Below are positions 17,669 to 25,567 of a stretch of DNA of 64,000 nt, one piece after another. This stretch comes from Verrucomicrobiia bacterium. Lineage in GTDB: Bacteria > Verrucomicrobiota > Verrucomicrobiia > Verrucomicrobiales > DEV007. The position numbers and the translations under genes were made by a program. The DNA lies in assembly GCA_030427505.1 (NCBI GenBank), contig JAUICH010000025.1, positions 1-64,000 of the forward strand. The letters are read 5' to 3'. The stretch's first letter is position 1, and each line of letters begins with the position of its first letter. The notes beneath the pieces were generated by a model, which saw nothing but the letters and a program-made list of their open reading frames with translations, did no database searches and was not told the origin of the DNA.

Positions 17669-19246
17669 TCAGTCCGCGCCGCGCACTTCCGTCAGCAGTT
17701 TCTCCAGCCGCGCCACTACTTCGGGGCGCTTCTCCCACAGATTCACGGTCTCGGAAGGGTCCTTGGCCAGGTTGTAAAGCTGGCCGGCGGGGCCGCCTTC
17801 TTTTTCGGGGTCGATATCGCGGGGGCGGGTGAATCCGCCGGAGCCCCGGTGGGGGATCATCTTCCACGGACCCTGCCGGATGGCAAAGACGCCCCAGAGG
17901 GAGTGATGCACCGCGTAGTCGCGGACCGGTTTCTCCGCCCGCTCCGCGAGCAGGGCGGGCAGCGCGTTCCGCGAGTCCTCGCCCGCGTCCTCTGGTAGGT
18001 CCTGGCCCACGATGGCGGCGCAGGTGGCGAGAAGATCGGTTAGTTCGATCAATTCATGGCTCACCGCGCCCGCCGGTGTCTTGCCGGGCCAGCGCACAAT
18101 GAAGGGCACCCGGTGTCCGCCGTCCCAGATGTCCGCCTTGGTCCCGCGCAGATGGGCGTTGCCTTGATGGCCGAAGTCTTTCATTTCCTGACCCCGGCGG
18201 CTGGGCTGGTAGTGCTTCAGGTCGTCCGTTTCTTCCGCCTTCCACCAGTGGTAGAGGCCCCCGTTGTCGGAGGTGAAGATGACCAGCGTGTTATCCGTCA
18301 GCCCGGTCCGGTCCAGCGTTTCCAACACCGCTCCCACGAAAGCGTCCGTCTCCACCACAAAGTCGCCATACTCGCCCGCCTGGCTCAGGCCCCGGTATTC
18401 GTCATTCGGCACGACCGGCAGGTGGGGGGAGGTGAGGGGCGCGTAGAGAAAAAACGGCTCGTCCGCGTGTTCCCGCGCCTGGGTTTCGATGAACTCCACG
18501 GCCTTCCCGGTCAGCCGGGGCATCACGCCACGAATCGCGAAGTCAGGCGAACGCAGTCCTTCATCCACCGAGATGTAGTCAGTCGCGATCTTCGGCTGTT
18601 TCACCGTGGGCAGGTGCACGGGCCGGTGGTTCTCCAGGTAGCAGAAGGGGGGCATGTTCAGCGAGGCGGAGATGCCAAAGTAATAGTCAAACCCCACCGC
18701 GTTCGGCCCACCGGTGATGGGCCGGGTGAAGTCCACCTCGTAGCCGGGCCGGGGCGGCTGCTTCCGGTCCAGGGGCACGGAGGGAAGGGGTTGCCCGTCC
18801 TGGTCCGTCCACATCATGCCCAGGTGCCACTTGCCCACACAGGCGGTGTGATAGCCGTGTTTTCTGAGCAGGCTGGGTACGGTGGTTCTGTCAGGCTCGA
18901 TCAGCGGCGGGTCGAACCCGTCCAGCACCCGGTACTTCAGCCGGGTCCGCCAGCAATAGCGGCCGGTCAGGATGCCATAGCGGGTGGGCGTGCACACCGC
19001 TGACGGCGTATGCGCGTCCGTGAACCGCATGCCCTCCGCCGCCAGCCGGTCCGCGTGCGGCGTGGGGATTTTGGACTTCGGGTTGTTACAGGCCACGTCG
19101 CCATAGCCCAGGTCGTCCGCCAGGATGTAGATGATGTTAGGAAGCCGGCCGTCATCGGCGGCCCGGGCGACGGTTCCACCAGAAACCAGGGAAGCGAACA
19201 ACAGAACGGCAAACGTTAGGGACCAGCAGGGAAGGGGGTTCTTCAT
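17669..19246 (-). CDS. Secreted arylsulfatase (family S1), copy 1
   Basis: About 525 aa from ATG 19246; an ATG 12 bp upstream is equally possible. After the signal peptide comes PNIIYILADDLGYGD with the calcium-binding Asp pair. The active-site sequence VCTPTRYGILTGR follows, in which C85 would be converted to formylglycine; Thr replaces the common Ser of C-x-P-S-R, but the CxPxR core is kept. GKWHLG, TSDNGG and a C-terminal LYNLAKDPSETVNL complete the family. It probably removes sulfate from a polysaccharide in the periplasm or outside. It is convergent with the PSCyt1 gene and divergent from the cytochrome-LRR gene. Confidence 0.9.
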   Translation of the reverse strand: MKNPLPCWSLTFAVLLFASLVSGGTVARAADDGRLPNIIYILADDLGYGDVACNNPKSKIPTPHADRLAAEGMRFTDAHTPSAVCTPTRYGILTGRYCWRTRLKYRVLDGFDPPLIEPDRTTVPSLLRKHGYHTACVGKWHLGMMWTDQDGQPLPSVPLDRKQPPRPGYEVDFTRPITGGPNAVGFDYYFGISASLNMPPFCYLENHRPVHLPTVKQPKIATDYISVDEGLRSPDFAIRGVMPRLTGKAVEFIETQAREHADEPFFLYAPLTSPHLPVVPNDEYRGLSQAGEYGDFVVETDAFVGAVLETLDRTGLTDNTLVIFTSDNGGLYHWWKAEETDDLKHYQPSRRGQEMKDFGHQGNAHLRGTKADIWDGGHRVPFIVRWPGKTPAGAVSHELIELTDLLATCAAIVGQDLPEDAGEDSRNALPALLAERAEKPVRDYAVHHSLWGVFAIRQGPWKMIPHRGSGGFTRPRDIDPEKEGGPAGQLYNLAKDPSETVNLWEKRPEVVARLEKLLTEVRGAD

Positions 19247-19410
19247 CACGATGCCCATTCTCTTACACGGATGCTCCAGGAGGGGAAGGAATTCGTGAGA
19301 TTCTTCTAAAACAGGCGCCACCTGCTGGAGGGCGCCGTACGCTCCCGCTCCCGCAATCGCGGCCCACGTTCCCTATTGCGGCGGCGCGGGCCGTTTCGTA
19401 ATCTTCCGCC

Positions 19411-20394
19411 ATGACAAACCCCTCCCTGGCTTTGGCCGGCACGGTGCTGCTGGCCACCGGCTTTCTGATGGCATCGCCCGCGCTGTCACAGGATACCATT
19501 GATTTTGAAAAGCAGATCTGGCCCTTCCTGGAACGGAGCTGCGTGGAATGCCACAAGGCGCCCTACGAGGAAAACGGCAAGGTGAAGAAGCCGAAAGCCG
19601 GGCTGCGCATGGACGGCGCCTGGGCCATCAAGGTGGGCAGCGAAAACGGAAAAGTTCTGGAGCCGGGTAACGCGGAGGAAAGCGAACTCTACTACCGTGT
19701 CACTCTACCGGAGGACGATCAGGACTTCATGCCGCCCACCGGCAAAGCCGATCCCCTGACGGCGGAGGAAAAGGAACTCTTCAAAAAGTGGATCGATCAG
19801 GGCGCGAATTTCGGTGGCTGGGCTGGAAACCTGGAAGGCAAGCCCGCCCAACTTTCCAACACGGGTGAGGAGATTCCAGTTTCCGAACTACAGGAGCTCT
19901 ACACCCAGCTTTCGGAAGGCGTAACGCCGTTGAATGAGAAAGACTGGGCCAGCATTACGGAGGCAGGTGGCCGGGTGGAGCCGCTGGCGAACAACACGCC
20001 CCTGCTGGCGGTGGACTTTCGTCTGGCGGAGGCCGGCGTGACCGACGCCGAAGTCGCCACAACCGCGACGGTAAAGGATCACACCGCTCAACTAGACCTG
20101 TCCGGTTCCAAGATCACGGACGAATCCCTCAAGACCATCGGCCAGATGGAAAAGCTCGTCCGTTTGGACCTGCACAACACCCCCGTGAGCGACGCCGGTC
20201 TGGCCCATCTGAAAAAACTGGAGCACCTCCGCTACCTGAACCTCTACGGCACCCAGGTTACCGACGCCGGTCTGAAGAACCTGAACGGCATGAAAGGCCT
20301 GGAAAACCTCTACCTCTGGCAGTCTCAAGTCACCGCCGCGGGCGTGAAGCAACTTCAGAAATCGCTGCCGGATACGAAGATCAATTGGAAGTGA
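19411..20394 (+). CDS. Exported PSCyt1 cytochrome fused to leucine-rich repeats
   Basis: 327 aa. A signal peptide (1-26) precedes a PSCyt1 domain with CVECH (C44, C47, H48) and FMPPTGKADPLTAEE. A linker (~140-215) leads to about four leucine-rich repeats of the type LDLHNTPVSDAGLAHLKKL (~225-325). Fusions of one-heme cytochromes with bacterial LRRs are frequent in PVC genomes; the LRR part probably binds a protein or surface partner. The gene is divergent from sulfatase 1. Confidence 0.85.
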   Translation: MTNPSLALAGTVLLATGFLMASPALSQDTIDFEKQIWPFLERSCVECHKAPYEENGKVKKPKAGLRMDGAWAIKVGSENGKVLEPGNAEESELYYRVTLPEDDQDFMPPTGKADPLTAEEKELFKKWIDQGANFGGWAGNLEGKPAQLSNTGEEIPVSELQELYTQLSEGVTPLNEKDWASITEAGGRVEPLANNTPLLAVDFRLAEAGVTDAEVATTATVKDHTAQLDLSGSKITDESLKTIGQMEKLVRLDLHNTPVSDAGLAHLKKLEHLRYLNLYGTQVTDAGLKNLNGMKGLENLYLWQSQVTAAGVKQLQKSLPDTKINWK

Positions 20395-20922
20395 CCCGCG
20401 CCGGGCGGCGGCCAAAAGCCCAACGCCTGGTCGGTTACAAAGCGTTCGCCGCAAAGGTGGTCCTCGACCTCCGGGGTCCGGGCCGGACTTGCAGGGAACT
20501 CGCGAGCCGGGCGTGCCCCTCATCTCGGCGGGACCGTTGCGGACTACCTGAGCGAACGGCAAGGAAACTTGCCTGCCCGCGACACGAGGTCTCGGTGGAG
20601 GTCCAAGCAGGGTCAAGGCGCAGCCGTGGTTTGCTTCCGCGAACGCGCCCGGAGATCGTGTTCCAACTCAAACGCGGAATCTCCGGGGTAGCGGAACTTT
20701 CGCGGCCCTCGGAAGACAGACGGTAGCCTGAGAGCCGGTCTCTATTGTTTGGATACCCTTCGAAGTCCCCGTTTGGGGCAAGCTCCCAGGCAATACCATC
20801 CCACAATATTATCACTTGGATTCCTGTGAATTCGCCATAAGGGTGAACGCGATTTCCGAAGGGAAGGAGAGTCATGCGTATCTCTCTGCTTCCCGGACCC
20901 GGTCAGAAGCATTTCTTCAAAC
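20395..20922. repeat. Intergenic region with dispersed repeat R1, copy b
   Basis: 528 bp without a convincing gene. R1 occupies 20454-20665: it starts AAGGTGGTCCTCGACCTCCG, has GAACTCGCGAGCCGG, and ends TTGCTTCCGCGAACGCG with GATCGTGTTCCA. The remainder up to the SulP start must hold that gene's promoter; a 146-codon minus-strand ORF here crosses the repeat and is not supported. Confidence 0.65.
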
Positions 20923-22659
20923 ATGAAAGGCGGATTCTTCAAGCCGAAGCTTGTCGATTGCCTGAAGAACTATAGCCTGAAGAAATTCCTCGCCGACCTC
21001 GCGGCGGGCGTCACCGTCGGTATCGTGGCCCTGCCGCTGGCCATGGCCTTTGGCATCGCTTCCGGTGTCACCCCAGAGGCGGGTATCTACACCGCCGTCA
21101 TCGCGGGCTTTCTCATCTCCGCGCTGGGCGGGTCGCGGGTGCAGATTGGCGGCCCGACGGGAGCTTTCATCGTCATCGTGTTCGGCATCATCGCCCAATA
21201 CGGCCTGCAGAACCTCATCGTCTGCACCATCATGGCGGGCGGCATGCTCATTCTGATGGGCCTGGCGCGGATGGGCACCATCATCAAGTTCATCCCGCGC
21301 CCCGTCACCGTCGGCTTCACCAACGGCATTGCGGTCCTGATTTTCGCCACCCAGATCAAGGACTTCTTTGGCCTGAAATTGGAAGAGGTACCGGCGGAGT
21401 TCGTGGAAAAGATCAAGGCCCTGGCCCTGGCTTTTCCGTCCCTCGATCTCACCACGCTGCTGGTGGCCCTGGGTTCCGTCGCCATCATCATCTTCTGGCC
21501 GCGCAAGTGGGCCCGCTACGTCCCGGCTTCCATCCTGGCGGTGGTGGCGGGCACGGCCGTGGTGTCGCTCTTTCACCTGCCGGTGGAGACCATTGGCTCC
21601 CGCTTCGGCTCTATTCCCCAGGGACTGCCGTCTTTCCAGATGCCCTCCGTGGCCTGGCATGACATTCAGCCCCTGCTGAAGCCCGCCCTCACCATCGCCC
21701 TGCTGGCGGCCATCGAGTCGCTTCTCTCCGCCGTGGTGGCGGACGGGATGATCGACGACCGGCACGACTCGAACCAGGAACTCGTCGCCCAGGGCATCGC
21801 CAACGTGGTGGCCCCCTTCTTCGGCGGCATTCCGGCCACCGGGGCCATCGCCCGCACCGCGACGAATGTAAAGAGCGGCGCCGTCTCGCCCGTGTCGGGC
21901 ATCATTCATGCGCTTACCTTGCTGGTTATTCTGCTGGTCGCCGCGCCCCTGGCCAAGTTCATCCCGCTGGCCACCCTGAGCGCCGTGCTCATGATGGTGG
22001 CCTACAACATGGGCGACTGGGTGGAGTTCCGCCACATGGTCCGCTACCCCCGGAGCGACGCCGCCGTGCTGCTCTGCACCTTTGGCCTGACGGTCATCTT
22101 TGACCTGACTGTGGCGGTGGAAATCGGCATGGTGCTGGCCGCGATTCTCTTCATCCGCCGCATTTCCCAGACCACCCAGGTCACCCTGGTCAGCAGCGAG
22201 ACGGAGACCGAGGGCGATCACCATTCCCTGCGCGGCAAAGACGTCCCGCCCGGCGTGCTTGTCTTCCGCGTCTTTGGCGCCCTCATGTTCGGCGCGGCGG
22301 AGAAGCTGGAAAACACCATGCACCATACCCGGGGCGAGGAACCGAAGATCTACATCCTACGCGTGCGCAAAGTCCTGGCCCTGGACGCCACCGCCCTGAA
22401 CACCCTGGAAAACCTCCACCACCGCCTGGCCCGGAACGGCAAGCACCTCATCCTCAGCGGCGCCCACACCCAGCCCCTGCAACTCATGGAACGCTCCGGC
22501 TTCCTTGACAAACTGGGCCGCGAAAACGTCACCACCGACATCGACCAGGCCCTCGCGCGGGCCCGGGTGCTGCTGGCGGAAGACGAACCTACAGCCACGG
22601 CCCTGTCTTCCTCCTCTCCTCCCGAAGGCCTCGGCCAGATGCACAATGGCCACAAGTGA
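20923..22659 (+). CDS. SulP-family anion transporter with STAS domain
   Basis: 578-aa inner-membrane protein. About 12-14 membrane helices (residues ~25-415) contain SulP motifs: IVALPLAMAFGIASG, ALGGSRVQIGGPTGAFI and FFGGIPATGAIARTATN. A cytoplasmic STAS domain (~440-550) follows, with FRVFGALMFGAAEKL and LDATALNTLENL. SulP proteins move sulfate, bicarbonate or other anions. Its position between two sulfatase genes favours sulfate, but several residues resemble the BicA/bicarbonate branch too, so the substrate is open. Confidence 0.9.
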   Translation: MKGGFFKPKLVDCLKNYSLKKFLADLAAGVTVGIVALPLAMAFGIASGVTPEAGIYTAVIAGFLISALGGSRVQIGGPTGAFIVIVFGIIAQYGLQNLIVCTIMAGGMLILMGLARMGTIIKFIPRPVTVGFTNGIAVLIFATQIKDFFGLKLEEVPAEFVEKIKALALAFPSLDLTTLLVALGSVAIIIFWPRKWARYVPASILAVVAGTAVVSLFHLPVETIGSRFGSIPQGLPSFQMPSVAWHDIQPLLKPALTIALLAAIESLLSAVVADGMIDDRHDSNQELVAQGIANVVAPFFGGIPATGAIARTATNVKSGAVSPVSGIIHALTLLVILLVAAPLAKFIPLATLSAVLMMVAYNMGDWVEFRHMVRYPRSDAAVLLCTFGLTVIFDLTVAVEIGMVLAAILFIRRISQTTQVTLVSSETETEGDHHSLRGKDVPPGVLVFRVFGALMFGAAEKLENTMHHTRGEEPKIYILRVRKVLALDATALNTLENLHHRLARNGKHLILSGAHTQPLQLMERSGFLDKLGRENVTTDIDQALARARVLLAEDEPTATALSSSSPPEGLGQMHNGHK

Positions 22660-22810
22660 AGATGGGTGGCTTCGGACTACGGCGTTGCTGTCGTGAAGTC
22701 CGCCAGATACCCTTCGAGAAATTCCGTCTGAGCCCGATTCAATGGGATACCCGGTTGACCAAGGGCGGGGGATTCGACTATTCCGGGGCGAAGCGCAAAC
22801 CGCCCCCGTG

Positions 22811-24370
22811 ATGAGCACCTTCCACCAAAGTCTCCCTTTCCTCCGTTCCCTCCTGTTCATTGTTTTCCTGATCTTCGGCTCCCACCAGGCACAGACCGTC
22901 GGAGAAACCACCCCCGCCTCTTCCTCCAAAAAACCCGACGTCCTCTTCATTGCCGTGGACGATCTCCGGCCCGAGCTGAGCATCTACGGCAGCCCCGTCG
23001 TCACGCCGAACTTCGAACGTCTCGCCGCTCAGGGGACCGTTTTCGAGCGGGCCTACGTGCAGCAGGCCCTCTGTCATCCCTCCCGCGTCTCCGTCCTCTC
23101 CGGCCGCCGTCCGGATACTACTGGCATCACGGACTTTTCGGTAAACCTCCGGGAAACCCTGCCGGACGCCGTCACGCTACCGCAGATGTTCACCGCCCAC
23201 GGCTACCAGACCGCGGGCTTCGGAAAAATCTTCCATACCAGGAAAGAAGACCCGATCTCTTGGTCGCGTCCGGTGTGGCATTCACCAAAGCAGGAATACC
23301 ATACCGAGTTTGGTAAGCAGGTGCTGGAATGGATCAAGACCGACTACCGGAAGCTGACTTTTACCTGGGACCTCGGCGAAGGCATCACCAAGTCCAAGCG
23401 CATGGGCGGCCTGCCCTGGGAAGCGCCGGACGTGGCGGACGGCGAACTGGTGGACGGAGACAACACCCGCGCCGCCCTGGAGCATCTTCACGAGCTGGCT
23501 GCCGCGCGGAAAGCCGATGGCACGCCCTTCTTCCTGGCGGTGGGTTTTCACAAACCGCACCTGCCCTTCGTCGCGCCGAAGCGGTATTTCGATCTTTACG
23601 ATCCGGAACAGATCGAACTCGCGCCAAATCCCTTTCCGCCCTCGGGCACGCCGGACTTCGCGGTCTATAACTGGAACGACCTGCGTCACTACTATGGCAT
23701 CCCCAAGATCGGCCCCATGCCGGAGGACAAAGCGCGGGAGCTGAAGCACGCTTACTATGCCTGCGTCAGCTATGTGGATGCTTTGTTAGGGCGGCTCCTC
23801 GACGGCTTGGAGGCGGAAGGCGTGGCGGAAAACACCGTCATCCTCCTCTGGGGCGATCACGGCTGGCAACTGGGCGAGCATGGCATGTGGGACAAGCATT
23901 CGAACTTCGAAACTTCCACCCACTCACCCCTCATCGTCAGCGTGCCCGGTCAGAAGCCGGGTCGCACGGATGCGCTGGTGGAGTTCGTCGATATCTATCC
24001 CACCCTGGCCGATCTCTGCGGCCTGCCCCTGGACCCCGGTCTGGAAGGCGCCAGCCTCCGGCCCTTCATCGAAGATCCCACCCGTCCCTGGAAACCCGCC
24101 GCCTTCAGCCAGTACCCCCGCGTCATTCCCGGTCAGGGGCAGGGGATGGGCTACTCCATCCGCACGGACCGCTATCGTTTTACTGAGTGGATTGTCCCCG
24201 GCCGCGAAGACGAATGGCAGGCCTGGGAACTCTACGACCACGAGACCGATCCCCAGGAAAACGAAAACCTCGCCAACCTTCCCGAACACGCCGCCACGGT
24301 GACGGCGCTGCGGAAAATGCTCCACGAGGGGTGGAGGGGAGTGAGGATTCCGCAAACCAACGAGCCGTAG
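22811..24370 (+). CDS. Secreted sulfatase, iduronate-2-sulfatase-like, copy 2
   Basis: 519 aa from ATG 22811 (MSTFHQSL), with a signal peptide. Seen: DVLFIAVDDLRPEL, the formylglycine site LCHPSRVSVLSGR (C88), GKIFH, WGDHGWQLGEH, and a family-typical histidine in VGFHKPHLPF. The VDDLRPELxxYG start and GWQLGEHGMWDK are those of iduronate-2-sulfatase/choline-sulfatase-like S1 enzymes. It probably desulfates a polysaccharide outside the cytoplasm. It lies 150 bp after SulP on the same strand and may share a transcript with it. Confidence 0.9.
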   Translation: MSTFHQSLPFLRSLLFIVFLIFGSHQAQTVGETTPASSSKKPDVLFIAVDDLRPELSIYGSPVVTPNFERLAAQGTVFERAYVQQALCHPSRVSVLSGRRPDTTGITDFSVNLRETLPDAVTLPQMFTAHGYQTAGFGKIFHTRKEDPISWSRPVWHSPKQEYHTEFGKQVLEWIKTDYRKLTFTWDLGEGITKSKRMGGLPWEAPDVADGELVDGDNTRAALEHLHELAAARKADGTPFFLAVGFHKPHLPFVAPKRYFDLYDPEQIELAPNPFPPSGTPDFAVYNWNDLRHYYGIPKIGPMPEDKARELKHAYYACVSYVDALLGRLLDGLEAEGVAENTVILLWGDHGWQLGEHGMWDKHSNFETSTHSPLIVSVPGQKPGRTDALVEFVDIYPTLADLCGLPLDPGLEGASLRPFIEDPTRPWKPAAFSQYPRVIPGQGQGMGYSIRTDRYRFTEWIVPGREDEWQAWELYDHETDPQENENLANLPEHAATVTALRKMLHEGWRGVRIPQTNEP

Positions 24371-24378
24371 GCTCAAAG

Positions 24379-24573
24379 GTGGAACGCGATCTTCCCGCCT
24401 GTCCGGCTCGGACCGCGTTCACGGAAGCAGATGTGAGCTGCTTTTTCCCTCGATTAGGACAGTGGAACTGCGACGCGGATTACCTGGACACTCAACTCTT
24501 GAGCGAAGTTTCCGCCGCAATGCATTGTAGGCGCGGTTCGCGAGTTCCTCGCCCGGAGGTCGAAGACCACCTT
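24379..24573 (-). repeat. Dispersed repeat R1, copy d (inverted)
   Basis: 195 bp, read on the minus strand: AAGGTGGTCTTCGACCTCCG, GAACTCGCGAACCG, a GCGGCGGAAACTTCGCTCAA segment shared with copy c, then TTCCGTGAACGCGGTCCGAG and GATCGCGTTCCAC shared with copy a. It fills most of the 24371-24676 gap, which otherwise holds the promoter of the next gene. Confidence 0.7.
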
Positions 24574-24676
24574 CTGGCGTCAAGGCAACATTCCTTTTCA
24601 CCTCCCGCCCCTTAGCGTCATTACGTATTGGGATAACTTTGACGCTTCTCCCGCATCAACCTAATCTTTTCGCCTT

Positions 24677-25396
24677 ATGAACAAGACCCTCGTTCTCAGT
24701 GCCTTCGTGGCGCTGACCGCCATTGCCGCCACCGCTACCTTGGTGGAGGCCCGCACATGGACCCAGGCCTCCACGGGCAAGACGCTGGAAGGCGACTTCG
24801 TACGCGTCCGCAACGACAACGTGATGATCAAGATGGCGGATGGCAACATCCGCGAATTGCCCTTGGCCATGCTGACGGACGAAGACCGTTCGTTCGTCGA
24901 ATCCCAGGCCACCGCGGGCGAGCCCATGAAGGCCCCGGAGGGTGAGACCACCGTGTTGCTCAGCGGCGTGCACCTTTGCTGCGGCGGTTGCGAAAAAGGC
25001 ATCAACGCGGCCGTGGACGGCCTGGAAGACGTGGAGATCGACGTGTCTCGCAGCGATGAAACCGTGACCATCAAGGGCAAGTCGGGCGACGCGGCGCAGA
25101 AAGCCGTCACCGCCATTGCCGAAGCCGGCTACTACGGCAAGTCTGACAGCGACGCGATCAAGATCGCCGATGCGGGCGCGGACAGCTCGGAAGCCGGCTC
25201 CGTGTCCGTCTCCGGCGTGCACCTTTGCTGTGGCAGTTGCGTGAAAGCCGTGGACCGCGCCATCAAGACCCTGGGCGACGGCGTGGAACACACCGCCAAG
25301 TCCAAGGAGTCCGATTTCGAAGTCACGGGCAAGGTCAGCCCCGCCGCGGTGCTGGCGGCCCTTCAGGCTCAGGGCATCAACGGGACGGTGAAATAA
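24677..25396 (+). CDS. Exported SHD1-domain protein with two heavy-metal-associated-like repeats
   Basis: 239 aa. A signal peptide (1-25) leads into an SHD1 (SLA1 homology 1) domain: RTWTQASTGKTLEGDF... and ELPLAMLTDEDRSFV (~26-78). Two HMA-like domains follow, each opening with a near-identical motif: GVHLCCGGC (C101, C102, C105) and GVHLCCGSC (C184, C185, C188). Standard HMA domains have CxxC; here a third cysteine precedes it (C-C-x-x-C). A periplasmic metal-binding or redox role is likely. A terminator follows, so it is probably monocistronic. The repeats look like an internal duplication. Confidence 0.75.
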   Translation: MNKTLVLSAFVALTAIAATATLVEARTWTQASTGKTLEGDFVRVRNDNVMIKMADGNIRELPLAMLTDEDRSFVESQATAGEPMKAPEGETTVLLSGVHLCCGGCEKGINAAVDGLEDVEIDVSRSDETVTIKGKSGDAAQKAVTAIAEAGYYGKSDSDAIKIADAGADSSEAGSVSVSGVHLCCGSCVKAVDRAIKTLGDGVEHTAKSKESDFEVTGKVSPAAVLAALQAQGINGTVK

Positions 25397-25430
25397 GGGG
25401 TTCTAGAACTTCCATAAGATTTTTTCAGCA

Positions 25431-25469
25431 AAGGCCGCGGAATCCTGCGAACTGTGGGACCGCGGCCTT
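25431..25469 (+). terminator. Terminator-like hairpin after the SHD1-HMA gene
   Basis: AAGGCCGCGG (25431-25440) pairs perfectly with CCGCGGCCTT (25460-25469) over a 19-nt loop, followed by GCATTTTCG. The T-run is short, so efficiency is uncertain. Confidence 0.65.
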
Positions 25470-25567
25470 GCATTTTCGTGGGTTCACGCCTCAGTATGGC
25501 GCTTTCCGGGGGGGAAGATTTCTGTAGGTGACGATGTGCCACCCCGGGGCGGGAACACTGGTACACA

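Noticed and set aside
20435-20875. 146-codon minus-strand ORF between the cytochrome-LRR and SulP genes
   Set aside because: It crosses repeat R1 and has no coding character.
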